DNA of 64,000 nucleotides from the NCBI RefSeq assembly GCF_001676705.1, contig NZ_CP016170.1, forward strand, positions 4,092,001 through 4,156,000, given 5' to 3'. Positions 48,476 to 60,074 of the stretch are shown piece after piece; the first letter of the stretch is position 1; each line of letters starts with the position of its first letter. The stretch is from Bordetella bronchialis. GTDB taxonomy: Bacteria; Pseudomonadota; Gammaproteobacteria; Burkholderiales; Burkholderiaceae_B. Both the position numbers and the translations under genes were made by a program. Under the pieces are notes generated by a model. It searched no databases, was not told the DNA's origin, and saw only the letters and a list, made by a program, of their open reading frames with translations.

Positions 48476-49567
48476 TTACAGCGCCACCGTGTCGCGCCGC
48501 GCCGAATCCAGGTATTCCTTGGATTGCATTTCAATGATCCGCGACACGGTGCGATGGAATTCGTTGGCCAGCGAGCCTTCCGTGTAGAGGGCTTCCGGCT
48601 CGGCCGCGGCCGACATGATCAGCTTGACGCGATGGTCGTAGAACACGTCCACCAGCCAGGTAAAGCGCCGCGCTTCCGAGGCATTGCGGGGCGCCATTTT
48701 GGGCACGTCCGACAGGATCACCGCCTGGAAGCGGCTGGCCAGCTCCAGGTAGTCGTTCTGCGAACGGGGACCGCCGCACAGCGTGGCGAAGTCGAACCAT
48801 ACCACGCTGCCCGCCAGCGCCTTGGCGTGCAGTTCGCGGTGCTCGATATGCAATACCGGCGTCTGCGGCGCGTGGTCGGCCAGTTTGTCGAAGGCCTCTT
48901 GCAAGGCCGCGTCGGCCTCGGGCCCGAGCGGGGTATGGTAGGCCTGCACCTGGTCCAGCGTGCGCCGGCGGTAATCGACGCCGGCGTCCACGTTCAGCAC
49001 GTCCATGCGGGCCTTGATCAGCGCGATGGCCGGCAGGATGCGCTCGCGGTACAGGGCCTCCGGGTAGAGCTTGTCGGGCTCGTAGTTGGAGGTCATCACA
49101 AAGGACGTGCCGTTCTCGAACAGCTTGAGCAGCAGCCGATGCAGGATCATCGCGTCCGCCACGTCGGACACATGGAATTCGTCGAAGCAGATCAGCCGGT
49201 AGCGCTTGGCCACGCGGCGCGCCACTTCGTCCAGCGGGTCCTGCATGCCTTTGACTTCCTGCATTTCCCGGTGCACGCTGCGCATGAACTCATGGAAATG
49301 CACGCGCGTCTTGCGCACCACGGGCACGGTGGCATAAAAGGCGTCCATCAGGAAGCTCTTGCCGCGCCCCACGCCGCCCCACAGATACACGCCGCGCGGC
49401 ACGTCCGGCCGATTCAGCAACTTCTTCAGGGCGTTGGAACGCAAGGCCTTGAAGCCCACCCAATCGTCGTAGTACTGCTGCAGGCGCTCCACGGCGCGCT
49501 CCTGCGCGGCGTCGGATCGATAGCCGCGCTCGGCCAGCGCATGCTCGTAATACTCGCGGACATTCAT
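48476..49567 (-). CDS. zapE: ZapE/AFG1-family cell-division ATPase
   Basis: A 363-residue AAA-type ATPase of the ZapE/AFG1 family, which associates with the FtsZ ring in E. coli. Walker A is YLWGGVGRGKSFLMD (about 67-81), Walker B is LICFDEFHVSDVADA, and the family segments FHEFMRSVH and FVMTSNYEPDKLYP are present. I start at ATG 49567 (MNVREYYEHAL); an in-frame GTG-type start 21 bp upstream would add seven residues. The gene follows lpdA after 160 bp that contain inverted repeats (ATGCCCT/AGGGCAT, 49678-49702). Confidence 0.9.
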   Translation of the reverse strand: MNVREYYEHALAERGYRSDAAQERAVERLQQYYDDWVGFKALRSNALKKLLNRPDVPRGVYLWGGVGRGKSFLMDAFYATVPVVRKTRVHFHEFMRSVHREMQEVKGMQDPLDEVARRVAKRYRLICFDEFHVSDVADAMILHRLLLKLFENGTSFVMTSNYEPDKLYPEALYRERILPAIALIKARMDVLNVDAGVDYRRRTLDQVQAYHTPLGPEADAALQEAFDKLADHAPQTPVLHIEHRELHAKALAGSVVWFDFATLCGGPRSQNDYLELASRFQAVILSDVPKMAPRNASEARRFTWLVDVFYDHRVKLIMSAAAEPEALYTEGSLANEFHRTVSRIIEMQSKEYLDSARRDTVAL

Positions 49568-49727
49568 TGGGATATTCCCGCAAACCAAAGAAAAAGGCGG
49601 ATCGTCGCAATCCGCCCCGGCCGCGCCGGCGCCCCCTCATGGCGGCGCCGGGCGTAGTTCAGCATCCCGGCCGGCGCATGCCCTTTCCCAGGGGCAGGGC
49701 ATTGCGGCACGCCGGGACGATGCGCCC

Positions 49728-51155
49728 TTAGAAGTTCAGGGTGCGCTTGTCCACCGCCAGCGCGGCTTCCTTGACGGCCTCCGACAGGGTCGGGTGGGCG
49801 TGGCAGATGCGGGCGATGTCTTCCGCGGCGCCGCGGAATTCCATGATCGTGACGGCTTCGGAAATCAGTTCCGAGGCCATCGGGCCGACGATGTGCACGC
49901 CCAGGACTTCATCCGTCTTGGCATCGGCGATCACCTTCGCGAAGCCCGTGGTATCGCCCAGCGCGCGCGCGCGGCCGTTGGCCAGGAAGGGGAAGCTGCC
50001 GGCCTTGTACTCGCGGCCCTCGGCCTTGAGCTGCTGTTCCGTCTTGCCCACCCAGGCGATTTCCGGCGAGGTATAGATCACCCACGGCACGGTGTCGAAG
50101 TTCACGTGGCCATGCTGGCCGGCGATACGCTCGGCCACCGCCACGCCTTCTTCTTCGGCCTTGTGCGCCAGCATCGGGCCGCGCACCACATCGCCGATCG
50201 CCCACACGTTGGGCAGGTTGGTCTTGCAGTCGCCGTCGACGGCGATAAAGCCGCGCTCGTCCAGCTTCAGGCCCACGGTATCGGCCTTCAGGCCGTCGGT
50301 ATAGGGCACCCGGCCGATCGAGACGATCAGCTTGTCCACCGACAGGGTCTGCGCTTCGCCCTTGGCGTCGGTGTACGACACCGACACGGACTTGGCGGTG
50401 GACTTGACCTCGCCGATCTTCACGCCCATCTGGATGTTCAGGCCCTGCTTGGTGAACACCTTCAGCGCTTCCTTGGCCACTTGCTGGTCGGCGGCCGCCA
50501 GGAACTCCGGCATGGCTTCCAGGATGGTGACCTCGGCGCCCAGGCGGCGCCACACGCTGCCCATTTCCAGGCCGATGACGCCGGCGCCGATCACGCCCAG
50601 CTTCTTCGGCACGGCGTCGATGGCCAGCGCGCCGTCATTGGACAGGACGTTCTTCTCGTCGAAGGGCAGGCCGGGCAGCGGGCGCGCGGCCGAACCGGTG
50701 GCCACGATGATGTGCTTGCCCACCAGGTCTTCCTGGGTGGGGCCGCTTACCTTGACGCCCCAGCCGCCTTCCACCTGGCCGGCGAACTCGCCCTTGCCGT
50801 GGAAGAAGGCGACCTTGTTCTTCTTGAACAGGTAAAGGATGCCGTCGTTGTTCTGCTTGACCACCGAATTCTTGCGGCCCAGCATCTTGTCCACCTTGAC
50901 GCTGGCGCCCTTGACCTCGATGCCATGATCGGCGAAGTGATGGTTCAGCTGCTCGTAGTGCTCGGACGACTGCAGCAGCGCCTTCGAGGGAATGCAGCCG
51001 ACGTTGGTGCACGTGCCGCCGGGCGCGGGGCCGCCCTGCGCGTTCTGCCAGGCGTCGATGCAGGCGACCGACATGCCCAGCTGGGCGGCGCGGATCGCGG
51101 CGATGTAGCCGCCGGGGCCGGCGCCGATGACGATGACGTCGAATTGTTTAGACAT
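49728..51155 (-). CDS. lpdA: Dihydrolipoyl dehydrogenase (E3) of 2-oxoglutarate dehydrogenase
   Basis: A 475-residue flavoprotein that reoxidises the lipoyl groups of the E2 subunit. The FAD-binding start is [22 protein letters not shown], the redox-active cysteine pair is in [20 protein letters not shown], the NAD site is [15 protein letters not shown], and the C-terminal active-site His-Glu is in [14 protein letters not shown]. It is the third gene of sucA-sucB-lpdA, 163 bp after sucB; GAGAAA precedes its ATG. Nothing unusual was seen. Confidence 0.95.
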   Translation of the reverse strand: MSKQFDVIVIGAGPGGYIAAIRAAQLGMSVACIDAWQNAQGGPAPGGTCTNVGCIPSKALLQSSEHYEQLNHHFADHGIEVKGASVKVDKMLGRKNSVVKQNNDGILYLFKKNKVAFFHGKGEFAGQVEGGWGVKVSGPTQEDLVGKHIIVATGSAARPLPGLPFDEKNVLSNDGALAIDAVPKKLGVIGAGVIGLEMGSVWRRLGAEVTILEAMPEFLAAADQQVAKEALKVFTKQGLNIQMGVKIGEVKSTAKSVSVSYTDAKGEAQTLSVDKLIVSIGRVPYTDGLKADTVGLKLDERGFIAVDGDCKTNLPNVWAIGDVVRGPMLAHKAEEEGVAVAERIAGQHGHVNFDTVPWVIYTSPEIAWVGKTEQQLKAEGREYKAGSFPFLANGRARALGDTTGFAKVIADAKTDEVLGVHIVGPMASELISEAVTIMEFRGAAEDIARICHAHPTLSEAVKEAALAVDKRTLNF

Positions 51156-51318
51156 GGATTTCTCGCGGGTTGGTGCGGTGGGAACCGGCTGGACGCCGGA
51201 CCGACCGGCGGGGTGAGGCGCATGTTGGCGGTCCTGCGCGGACCGGCCGCGGCGTGGCGCGCGGCCGGCCGGCAGGACAGGCGGTCCCGGCGGGCATCCG
51301 CCGGGACCGCCGCATCGC

Positions 51319-52554
<1,236 letters not shown>

Positions 52555-52633
52555 TTTTCTTCCGTAAAGTGATGTTCGTGTGATCTACGCGCGCGCGTCC
52601 GTACCCCGGACGCGCGCCTGTTCGCGCTCGCGC

Positions 52634-55504
52634 TTACTTGGTCAGCATGAAGCCCTTGTACTTGGGCGCCAAGGCCTGTTCCACCAGGGCCTTCTGTTGT
52701 TCCTGGTGCTTGGCCAGATAGCCGACCGCGGGCGAAGCCGAGGCGGGACGGCCGGCGTACGCCAGCTTCTGGCCCTCGGCCATGTTTTCGTACAGGTGAT
52801 GCTGCACGTAGAACCACGCGCCCTGGTTCTGCGGTTCGTCCTGAACCCAGATGACTTCCGTGGCCTTCGGGTACTTGCGCAGTTCGGCCTCGAAAGCCTT
52901 GTGCGCGAAGGGATAGAGCTGCTCGACGCGGATGATCGCGACGTTGTCCAGGCCGCGTTCCTTGCGGGCATTGACCAGGTCGTAGTAGACCTTGCCGGAG
53001 CAGGCCAGCACGCGCTTGACCGATGCGGCCTTGATGCTGTCGTCCACTTCGCCGATCACGGGGCGGAAGCCGCCGGTGGTCAGGTCGGCCAGGGGCGAAC
53101 CGGCATCCTTGTTACGCAGCAGCGACTTGGGCGTCATGATGACCAGCGGCTTGCGGAACTGCCGGATCATCTGGCGGCGCAGCAGGTGGAAGATCTGCGC
53201 GGCCGTCGTCGGCTGCACGACCTGCATGTTGTTGTCGGCGCACAGCTGCAGGAAGCGTTCGATGCGGGCGGACGAGTGTTCCGGGCCCTGGCCTTCGTAG
53301 CCGTGCGGCAGCATCATGGTCAGGCCCGACTGGCGGCCCCACTTGGCCTCGCCGGCGCTGATGAACTGGTCGATCACGACCTGCGCGCCGTTGACGAAGT
53401 CGCCGAACTGCGCTTCCCAGATGGTCAGGGTGTTGGGCTCGGCGCTGGAATAGCCGTACTCGAAACCCAGCACCGCTTCTTCGGACAGCACCGAGTCGAT
53501 GACGACGAAGGGCGCCTGGCCTTCCGACACATTCTGCAGGGGGATGTAGGTACCGTCGTTCCAGCGTTCGCGATTCTGGTCGTGCAGCACCGCATGGCGG
53601 TGCGTGAAGGTCCCGCGGCCGGAGTCCTGGCCCGTGATGCGCACGGCGTAGCCGGACGAAACCAGCGTCGCGAACGCCAGGTGCTCGCCCATGCCCCAGT
53701 CCAGGTTCAACTCGCCGCGCGCCATCGCGCGGCGGTCGTTCAACAGGCGCGCCACCAGCGGGTGCACGGTGAAACCTTCCGGCACGGTGGTGATGCGCTC
53801 GCCGATGCGCTTGAGCTCGGCCAGCGGCACGCCGGTGTCGGCCTGGTCCGTCCACTTGGCGCCCAGGAAGGGCGACCAGTCGATCGCGTACTTGCTCTTG
53901 TAGTCCGTCAGCACCGGCTCGATGGTGCGGTGGCCGTCTTCCATCAACTGGCGGTAGTCCTTCACCAGCTGGTCGGCTTCCGCGTCGGTCAGGACGCCCT
54001 GGGCGACCAGCTTATCGGCGTAGGCCTTGCGGGTGCCGGGATGATGGCTGATGCGCTTGTACATCAAGGGCTGCGTCAGCGAGGGGGTGTCCTGCTCGTT
54101 GTGGCCCAGCTTGCGGAAGCAGACGATATCCACGACCACATCGTGGTGGAACTGGGCGCGATAGTCCAGCGCCAGGCGCGTGACGAAGACGACCGCTTCG
54201 GGATCGTCGCCATTCACGTGGAACACGGGCGCTTCGATCATCTTGACCACGTCCGTGCAATACAGCGTGGAACGCGTGTCGCGCGGATCGGACGTGGTGA
54301 AGCCGATCTGGTTGTTGATGACGATGTGCAGGGTGCCGCCCGTGCCGTAGCCGCGGGTCTGCGCCAGGTTCAGCGTTTCCATCACGACGCCCTGGCCGGC
54401 AAAGGCCGCGTCGCCGTGCACCAGCACCGGCAGGACCTGCTTGCCTTCGTGGTCGCCGCGGCGTTCCTGGCGGGCGCGGACGCTGCCCTCCACCACCGGA
54501 TTGACGATTTCCAGGTGCGAGGGATTGAAGGCCAGGGACAGGTGCACCGGACCGCCACGCGTGGACAGGTCGCTGGAGAAACCGTTGTGGTACTTCACGT
54601 CGCCGTCGGTCAGGCCTTCGGCGTGCTTGCCTTCGAATTCGGCGAACAGGTCACCGGGCATCTTGCCCATGATGTTCACCAGCATGTTCAGGCGGCCGCG
54701 GTGGGCCATGCCGACCACGATCTCCTGCACGCCGTTTTCGCCGGCGTGGTGGACCACTTCGTCCATGGCCGCGATGAAGCTTTCGCCACCTTCCAGCGAA
54801 AAGCGCTTCTGGCCCACGTATTTCGTGTGCAAGAAGCGCTCGAGACCTTCGGCTTCGGTCAGCTGCTGCAGGATATGGCGTTTATGTTCCGTGGAGACCG
54901 GCGGCGAGCTGAGCGTGGATTCCAGGCGTTCCTCGATCCATCGCTTGACCGCCGGATCCGAGCAATGCATGAACTCGGCGCCGATGGTGCGACAGTAGGT
55001 GTCGCGCAGGCTCTTCAGGATATCCCGCAGCGTCATTGTGCTGGCGCTGGTGAAATAGGTATTGGTCGCGGAATAGACCTGGTCCAGGTCGGCTTCCGTC
55101 AGGCCGTAGAAAGCGGGATCCAGCTCGGGGATGTTCGGGCGTTCCTGGCGCTTGAGCGGATCCAGGTCGGCATAGCGGGAGCCCAGGGTGCGATAGGCGC
55201 CGATCAGCTGCTGCACCGACACCTGCTTGGAAGCGACCGACAGATCGGGCTCCTGGGCACGATGCACGAAACCATTGGTGCGCGCGCGCTGGGCGAACGA
55301 CGCAACGATGGGAGCGTGGGCTTGATCGCGGGTGGTTTCCTGGCCGTCCGTGGCGGGCAGGTGCTGCAGCGAATCGAAATAGCTGCGCCAGTTGTCGCCG
55401 ACCGCCGAGGGATTGTCGAGATAGGCTTCGTAGAGCTCTTCGACGTAGGGAGCGTTGCTCCCGAACAGATATGAGGTGGACTTGGATTCGATCTCAGTGG
55501 ACAT
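52634..55504 (-). CDS. sucA: 2-Oxoglutarate dehydrogenase E1
   Basis: The 956-residue thiamine diphosphate enzyme decarboxylates 2-oxoglutarate in the TCA cycle. Characteristic segments are SYLFGSNAPYVEELYEAYL at the N-terminus, GMAHRGRLNMLVNI, HGDAAFAGQGVVMETLNL and HIVINNQIGFTT at the cofactor site, and EAQFGDFVNGAQVVIDQFISAGE in the second half. I chose ATG 55504 (MSTEIESKS) with AAGGTG nine bases upstream over a GTG four codons earlier. It is the first gene of sucA-sucB-lpdA. Confidence 0.95.
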   Translation of the reverse strand: MSTEIESKSTSYLFGSNAPYVEELYEAYLDNPSAVGDNWRSYFDSLQHLPATDGQETTRDQAHAPIVASFAQRARTNGFVHRAQEPDLSVASKQVSVQQLIGAYRTLGSRYADLDPLKRQERPNIPELDPAFYGLTEADLDQVYSATNTYFTSASTMTLRDILKSLRDTYCRTIGAEFMHCSDPAVKRWIEERLESTLSSPPVSTEHKRHILQQLTEAEGLERFLHTKYVGQKRFSLEGGESFIAAMDEVVHHAGENGVQEIVVGMAHRGRLNMLVNIMGKMPGDLFAEFEGKHAEGLTDGDVKYHNGFSSDLSTRGGPVHLSLAFNPSHLEIVNPVVEGSVRARQERRGDHEGKQVLPVLVHGDAAFAGQGVVMETLNLAQTRGYGTGGTLHIVINNQIGFTTSDPRDTRSTLYCTDVVKMIEAPVFHVNGDDPEAVVFVTRLALDYRAQFHHDVVVDIVCFRKLGHNEQDTPSLTQPLMYKRISHHPGTRKAYADKLVAQGVLTDAEADQLVKDYRQLMEDGHRTIEPVLTDYKSKYAIDWSPFLGAKWTDQADTGVPLAELKRIGERITTVPEGFTVHPLVARLLNDRRAMARGELNLDWGMGEHLAFATLVSSGYAVRITGQDSGRGTFTHRHAVLHDQNRERWNDGTYIPLQNVSEGQAPFVVIDSVLSEEAVLGFEYGYSSAEPNTLTIWEAQFGDFVNGAQVVIDQFISAGEAKWGRQSGLTMMLPHGYEGQGPEHSSARIERFLQLCADNNMQVVQPTTAAQIFHLLRRQMIRQFRKPLVIMTPKSLLRNKDAGSPLADLTTGGFRPVIGEVDDSIKAASVKRVLACSGKVYYDLVNARKERGLDNVAIIRVEQLYPFAHKAFEAELRKYPKATEVIWVQDEPQNQGAWFYVQHHLYENMAEGQKLAYAGRPASASPAVGYLAKHQEQQKALVEQALAPKYKGFMLTK

Positions 55505-56084
55505 ATAACGCTTCACCTTACCGGGTGCTTCACCCGTTGCGATGCAGGAAAACCTTCCGCGACACGGCTCAACCGGTTGGCGGATAGCGGGGCAGAAGGC
55601 ACGTACAAGCCTTGATAGCCGTATCGAAGCAGTATAGCGCTTTGTCCGACGGCCCGTGCGTTACGCAGCGGGCCGGACAACGGGGATCAACGCCGCGGCC
55701 ACATTTTGGCCATATTTCGTGGCGGGACGGAGACAATACGGCCTTTCAGCCCGCGGTCAGTACACGAGGTCGTCGCAATGGCGCCGCCATACCGTGCCGC
55801 CCTTGCCGCCCCCCACACCGGTGCGCGCGGGGATTTACGCCGCGCTGCAACAAGCTTCCGCCCGCGCTTTCTGCTGAAATACACGGCCGGTCCTTTTCCG
55901 CCGCCGCGCCCGCGTCCCAACCGGATGCCCCCGCCCCCACAACGGGCGCCGCGCGAGGCCATTCCCCCCGGTTCCGGACGCCGCCCCCGCCGACAGGGCG
56001 ACGCGGCTCGCCCCCGCACCGACCGTGCGGCGCCGTCCGGCCACCGCGCCCTTTTCCTTCATCGTTGATAAAGGCAGTACCGCA
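55505..56084. other. 580-bp divergent intergenic region, sucA/maeB
   Basis: No credible gene is seen here. On the minus strand a good -10 hexamer TATACT (55631-55636) could serve sucA with a leader of about 120 nt, though the -35 is poor. The part nearest maeB (about 55850-56050) is very C-rich on the plus strand and gives long open frames by composition alone. No riboswitch or operator was recognised. Confidence 0.5.
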
Positions 56085-58382
56085 ATGGACGAAACCCTTA
56101 CCAAACTTGCCCTGGACTATCACGCCTTTCCCACGCCGGGCAAGATATCCGTGATGCCCACCAAGACCCTGGCCAACCAGGACGACCTGTCGCTGGCCTA
56201 TTCGCCCGGCGTGGCGGCCGCCTGCATGGCCATCCACGCCAGCGGCGACGATGCGGCCTCGAAATACACCTCGCGCGGCAACCTGGTGGGCGTGATCACC
56301 AACGGCACCGCCGTGCTGGGCCTGGGCAACATCGGCCCGCTGGCCGCCAAGCCCGTCATGGAGGGCAAGGGCTGCCTGTTCAAGAAGTTCGCCGGCATCG
56401 ACGTCTTCGATATCGAACTGGCCGAAACCGACCCGGACAAACTGGTCGACATCATCGCGGCGCTGGAGCCCACCCTGGGCGGCGTCAACCTGGAAGACAT
56501 CAAGGCGCCAGAGTGCTTCTACATCGAAAAGAAGCTGCGCGAACGGATGAAGATCCCGGTTTTCCACGATGACCAGCATGGCACGGCCATCATTTCCTCG
56601 GCCGCCATCCTGAACGGACTGAAGGTGGTGGGCAAGCGCATGGACCAGGTCAAGCTGGTCTGCTCCGGCGCCGGCGCCGCCGCCATCGCCTGCCTGGACA
56701 TGCTGGTGCAACTCGGCATCCGCCAGGAAAACATCTATGTGACGGATTCGCGCGGCGTCATCTGGGAAGGCCGCGAGGCCAACATGGAGCCCAATAAAAA
56801 GCGCTACGCCCAGCGCACCGATGCGCGCACCCTGGCCGATATCGTCAAGGACGCCGATGTGTTCCTGGGCTGCTCCACCGCCGGCGTGCTCACCGCTGAA
56901 ATGGTCAAGACCATGGCCAGCCAGCCGCTGATCCTGGCGCTGGCCAACCCCGATCCGGAAATCCGTCCCGAGGTCGCCAAGGCGGCGCGCCCGGACTGCA
57001 TCATCGCCACCGGCCGGTCCGACTATCCCAACCAGGTCAACAACGTCCTGTGCTTCCCCTTCATCTTCCGCGGCGCCATGGATGCCGGCGCCACGCGCAT
57101 CACCGAGGAAATGAAGCTGGCGGCGGTCAAGGCCATCGCCGAACTGGCCGAAGCCGAGCAGAACGATGAAGTGGCGCGCGCCTACGCCGGCCAGGACCTG
57201 AGCTTCGGCCCCGACTACATCATTCCCAAGCCCTTCGATCCGCGCCTGATCGTCAAGATCGCCCCGGCCGTCGCGCAAGCGGCCGCGGACTCCGGCGTGG
57301 CCCTGCGGCCCATCCAGGACATGGAGGCCTACCGCCAGAAGCTGATGGGCTTCGTCTACCATTCCGGCCAGCTCATGCGCCCCCTGTTCCACCAGGCCAA
57401 GCAGGCGCCCAAGCGCGTCATCTACGCCGATGGCGAAGACGAGCGCGTGCTGCGCGCGGTACAAACCGTGGTCGACGAGAAGCTCGCCCATCCCATCCTG
57501 GTGGGCCGTCCATCGGTCATCGAAATGCGCATCCGCAAGTTCGGCCTGCGCCTGGCCGCGGGCACCGACATCGATATCGTCGATCCCGAGGACGACGCCC
57601 GCTTCAACGAAACCTGGAGCGCCTACTACCGCATGCGCGGCCGCCAGGGCGTCACGCCGGCCATCGCCAAGGCCATGGTCCGCAAGCACAACACGCTGAT
57701 CGGCGCCATGCTGCTGCAGCGCGGCGATGCCGATGCCCTGCTCTGCGGCGTGGGCAGCCGCTACGACAACCAGCTCAAATACGTCGACGAAGTCATCGGC
57801 CGCAAGTCCGGCACGCAGGCGTACGCCGCGCTGAACGTCCTGATGCTGCCGGACCAGACCCTATTCATCGCCGACACGCACGTCAACGAGGATCCCAGCG
57901 CGGAGGAACTGGCCGACATCACCATCCAGGCCGCTGACGAAATGCTGCGCTTCGGCGTGGTGCCCAAGATCGCGCTGCTGTCGCATTCCAACTTCGGCAG
58001 CCGCAACACCGCGTCCTCCAGCAAGATGGCCCGCGCGCGCCAGCTCGTATCGGAACGCGCGCCTCACCTGGAGATCGACGGCGAGATGCATGCCGATGCC
58101 GCGCTTTCCGAGTCGATCCGCATGGCATCCTATCCGGACAGCTCGCTGAAGGGCCCGGCCAACCTGCTGATCATGCCCAATCTGGACACCGGCAACATCA
58201 CCTACAACATGCTGAAGATGACGGGCAGCCGGGGCATCGCCATGGGGCCCATCCTGCTGGGGGCGGCGCGCCCGGTACACATCCTGACCAACAGCGCCAC
58301 CGTCCGCCGCATCGTCAACATGACGGCGCTGGCCGTCGTCGACGCGCAGCAGGAAGCGGCGGAAGCCGGGCAGCGCCGCTGA
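56085..58382 (+). CDS. maeB: NADP-type malic enzyme with phosphotransacetylase-like domain
   Basis: A 765-residue MaeB-type fusion. The malic enzyme half (about 1-430) has [42 protein letters not shown] and the nucleotide-binding [14 protein letters not shown]. The C-terminal half (about 440-765) is phosphotransacetylase-like ([47 protein letters not shown]) and is usually regulatory, binding acetyl-CoA. It converts malate to pyruvate and CO2. ATG 56085 follows AAGGCAG; the frame continues upstream without homology. Confidence 0.94.
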   Translation: MDETLTKLALDYHAFPTPGKISVMPTKTLANQDDLSLAYSPGVAAACMAIHASGDDAASKYTSRGNLVGVITNGTAVLGLGNIGPLAAKPVMEGKGCLFKKFAGIDVFDIELAETDPDKLVDIIAALEPTLGGVNLEDIKAPECFYIEKKLRERMKIPVFHDDQHGTAIISSAAILNGLKVVGKRMDQVKLVCSGAGAAAIACLDMLVQLGIRQENIYVTDSRGVIWEGREANMEPNKKRYAQRTDARTLADIVKDADVFLGCSTAGVLTAEMVKTMASQPLILALANPDPEIRPEVAKAARPDCIIATGRSDYPNQVNNVLCFPFIFRGAMDAGATRITEEMKLAAVKAIAELAEAEQNDEVARAYAGQDLSFGPDYIIPKPFDPRLIVKIAPAVAQAAADSGVALRPIQDMEAYRQKLMGFVYHSGQLMRPLFHQAKQAPKRVIYADGEDERVLRAVQTVVDEKLAHPILVGRPSVIEMRIRKFGLRLAAGTDIDIVDPEDDARFNETWSAYYRMRGRQGVTPAIAKAMVRKHNTLIGAMLLQRGDADALLCGVGSRYDNQLKYVDEVIGRKSGTQAYAALNVLMLPDQTLFIADTHVNEDPSAEELADITIQAADEMLRFGVVPKIALLSHSNFGSRNTASSSKMARARQLVSERAPHLEIDGEMHADAALSESIRMASYPDSSLKGPANLLIMPNLDTGNITYNMLKMTGSRGIAMGPILLGAARPVHILTNSATVRRIVNMTALAVVDAQQEAAEAGQRR

Positions 58383-58529
58383 GCCATCCCCGTGGGCCCG
58401 GCGGGCGCAGTCCTGGCGCGCCGCCGGCCCGGGTTGCCCGTGGATGACGATGCGGATATCGAGGTAAATTCCGGTGAGCCCGCCCCCGGGCGGGCAGCCG
58501 GCACGATTCCCCAGACAGGACATCCCACG

Positions 58530-58982
58530 ATGCTCACCGACGCCCTGCTCGCCTGGTTGCACTTCCTGGCGATCTTCACCCTTATCGTCCCCCTGGCCGC
58601 CCAGGCCGTGCTGCTACGGCCCGACATGCCGGCGGCCACGGTACGCCGCCTGGCCAATCACGACCGCCTCTACCTGGCGTGCGCGCTGGCCGTCGTCGCG
58701 ACGGGCCTGCTGCGGCTCTTCTATGGTGCCAAGGGCGCGGCCTTCTACCTGCCCAATCCCTGGTTCCACGCCAAGATGGGGCTGTTCGTGGCGATCGCCC
58801 TGCTGTCCCTGCGGCCGACGGTGGCTTTCCTGAAATGGCGCCGCCAGGCCCGCATGCTGCCGGGCTTCGTGCCCACCAACGCCGAAATCAAGCGCATCCG
58901 CGGATGGGTCATGGTGCAAGTGCATCTGCTCGGTTTCCTGCCCCTTTTCGCCGTGCTCATGGCCCGAGGCATCGGGCGCTGA
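58530..58982 (+). CDS. DUF2214 family membrane protein
   Basis: The 150-residue protein has four hydrophobic helices (LLAWLHFLAIFTLIVPLAAQ, LYLACALAVVATGLLRLFYG, FHAKMGLFVAIALLSL and VHLLGFLPLFAVLMARG) and matches the DUF2214 family of unknown function. Conserved histidines (LHFLA, NPWFHAKMG, VQVHLLG) suggest possible cofactor or metal binding within the membrane, which is speculation. ATG 58530 has AGGA nine bases upstream. It lies 147 bp after maeB on the same strand. Confidence 0.8.
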   Translation: MLTDALLAWLHFLAIFTLIVPLAAQAVLLRPDMPAATVRRLANHDRLYLACALAVVATGLLRLFYGAKGAAFYLPNPWFHAKMGLFVAIALLSLRPTVAFLKWRRQARMLPGFVPTNAEIKRIRGWVMVQVHLLGFLPLFAVLMARGIGR

Positions 58983-59044
58983 CGCCGCGGGCGGCCGGCA
59001 GCCGTTGAACCGCCCCGCCCTTTGCAGGGAACGGCCTTGCCCGC

Positions 59045-59860
59045 ATGACCACGGAGATCGCTCCCCAGCAATCGCGAAGGCACGCGCACCGGCGCGCCTT
59101 CCGCCGACCCGAGCGATCCCCAATCATGCAGCTTTCCGTGGCGCACTTCATTCCCTCGTGCATTTTCCGGTCGTCCGGCGACCCGGACACCGGCGATCGC
59201 GCCGCGCGCGAGATCGAAAAAACCATCAAGGCCTTGGCAAAAGCAACGGGCCTGGGCCGCGAAGGGCGCCAGGCGCTCCTGCAGTGGACAAGCTGGGGCA
59301 TCTATGCCGCGGCGCTGGCCGTCCGCGATCCCCATCTGCTTGCCCAGGACGGCTGGAATGCCGTACTGCCCCTCACCCATCAGGCCGGTGGCGACCGCCT
59401 GCGCCTGTTCCTGCTGCGCGCCGGCGAACCGCCGCGGGCCGCCCAGGATGCCGCCCAGGCCTTTTACCGGCAAGGCCTGATCCCCACTGACGACGACGTC
59501 GTCATGGCGCTGCGCGACGACCACCGCGCGCTTCTGCAATTGAATGCCATGCTGCGCGAAGGGGCCTGGCAGGAATGGCTGGGGCGCCTGCCCGCCACGG
59601 ATCTGCCGCCCCACGCCGTGCCTTTCGAAACCCTGCCCGCGTGGGCCAGGGAAACCGCGCTCTTCGCCAGCGACATGGCCGGCAAGGATTGCAGCCACAT
59701 GCGCGGGCTCAATGGGCTGGACCTGCGCTACCTGCACGCACCCGGCATCAACCTGGAAGGCTGCGACCTCAGCGGCACCAACTTCCACCAGGCGGATCTG
59801 CAAGGGGCGCGTTGGCACAACACGCTGATCCGCGGCGCCGTCCTGCCCTTGCGGCGCTGA
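59045..59860 (+). CDS. Uncharacterised protein with C-terminal pentapeptide repeats
   Basis: I do not recognise this 271-residue protein as a whole. Its last ~50 residues (LNGLDLRYLHAPGINLEGCD, LSGTNFHQADLQGARWHNTL) fit pentapeptide repeats, A(D/N)LXX, which form a right-handed beta helix. The first ~190 residues are predicted mostly helical, with no signal peptide or membrane segment. Two starts are possible: ATG 59045, or ATG 59126 (MQLSVAHFIPSCIF), which shortens it to 244 residues and avoids an arginine-rich, unusual N-terminus; neither has a strong ribosome site. Pentapeptide proteins range from gyrase inhibitors to type III effectors such as PipB, so the role is open. Confidence 0.6.
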   Translation: MTTEIAPQQSRRHAHRRAFRRPERSPIMQLSVAHFIPSCIFRSSGDPDTGDRAAREIEKTIKALAKATGLGREGRQALLQWTSWGIYAAALAVRDPHLLAQDGWNAVLPLTHQAGGDRLRLFLLRAGEPPRAAQDAAQAFYRQGLIPTDDDVVMALRDDHRALLQLNAMLREGAWQEWLGRLPATDLPPHAVPFETLPAWARETALFASDMAGKDCSHMRGLNGLDLRYLHAPGINLEGCDLSGTNFHQADLQGARWHNTLIRGAVLPLRR

Positions 59861-59881
59861 GCGCACGCCGCCACGCATCCA

Positions 59882-59900
59882 GGGCCGCGCCACGCGGCCC
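59882..59900 (+). terminator. Hairpin after pentapeptide-repeat gene
   Basis: GGGCCGCG-CCA-CGCGGCCC is a perfect 8-bp stem with a 3-nt loop 21 bp after the stop codon. It is followed by a run of C rather than T. The gltA terminator (59989-60008) uses the same stem sequence with a different loop. Confidence 0.45.
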
Positions 59901-59946
59901 CCCCCCCCGAATCCTGGTCCGAAATCCCGGTCCGAAATCCCGGTCC
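59898..59946. repeat. Poly-C tract of 11 and 13-bp tandem repeat
   Basis: Eleven consecutive C residues (59898-59908) are followed by a degenerate unit and two exact copies of GAAATCCCGGTCC (59921-59933 and 59934-59946), then a further partial copy. The region lies between convergent genes. Homopolymer C tracts can slip during replication. Confidence 0.8.
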
Positions 59947-59974
59947 TGAATCCGGGACGACCTTCCCGCGCCGT

Positions 59975-60008
59975 GGCAAAAACAAACAGGGCCGCGAAAA
60001 CGCGGCCC
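59975..60008 (-). terminator. Rho-independent terminator of gltA
   Basis: Reading leftward from gltA, GGGCCGCG-TTTT-CGCGGCCC (60008-59989) is a perfect 8-bp stem followed by TGTTTGTTTTTG. This is a classical intrinsic terminator 66 bp after the gltA stop codon. Confidence 0.85.
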
Positions 60009-60074
60009 CATCCGGCAGGATACCTGCACACCCTCGGCGACGCGCCGGCGTCGATGCCGGCGCGCGCGCGGCGA

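Noticed and set aside
55612..56154. 180-codon open frame in the sucA/maeB gap
   Set aside because: Proline/arginine-rich translation with no domain, running into the maeB coding region in another frame; it follows from C-rich composition.
59028..59055. HrpL-box-like match GGAACG-N15-CCACGGA before the pentapeptide gene
   Set aside because: It fits the general HrpL pattern but not the CGACTTA version shared by the two NEL promoters in this window. A single degenerate match is expected by chance in GC-rich DNA.
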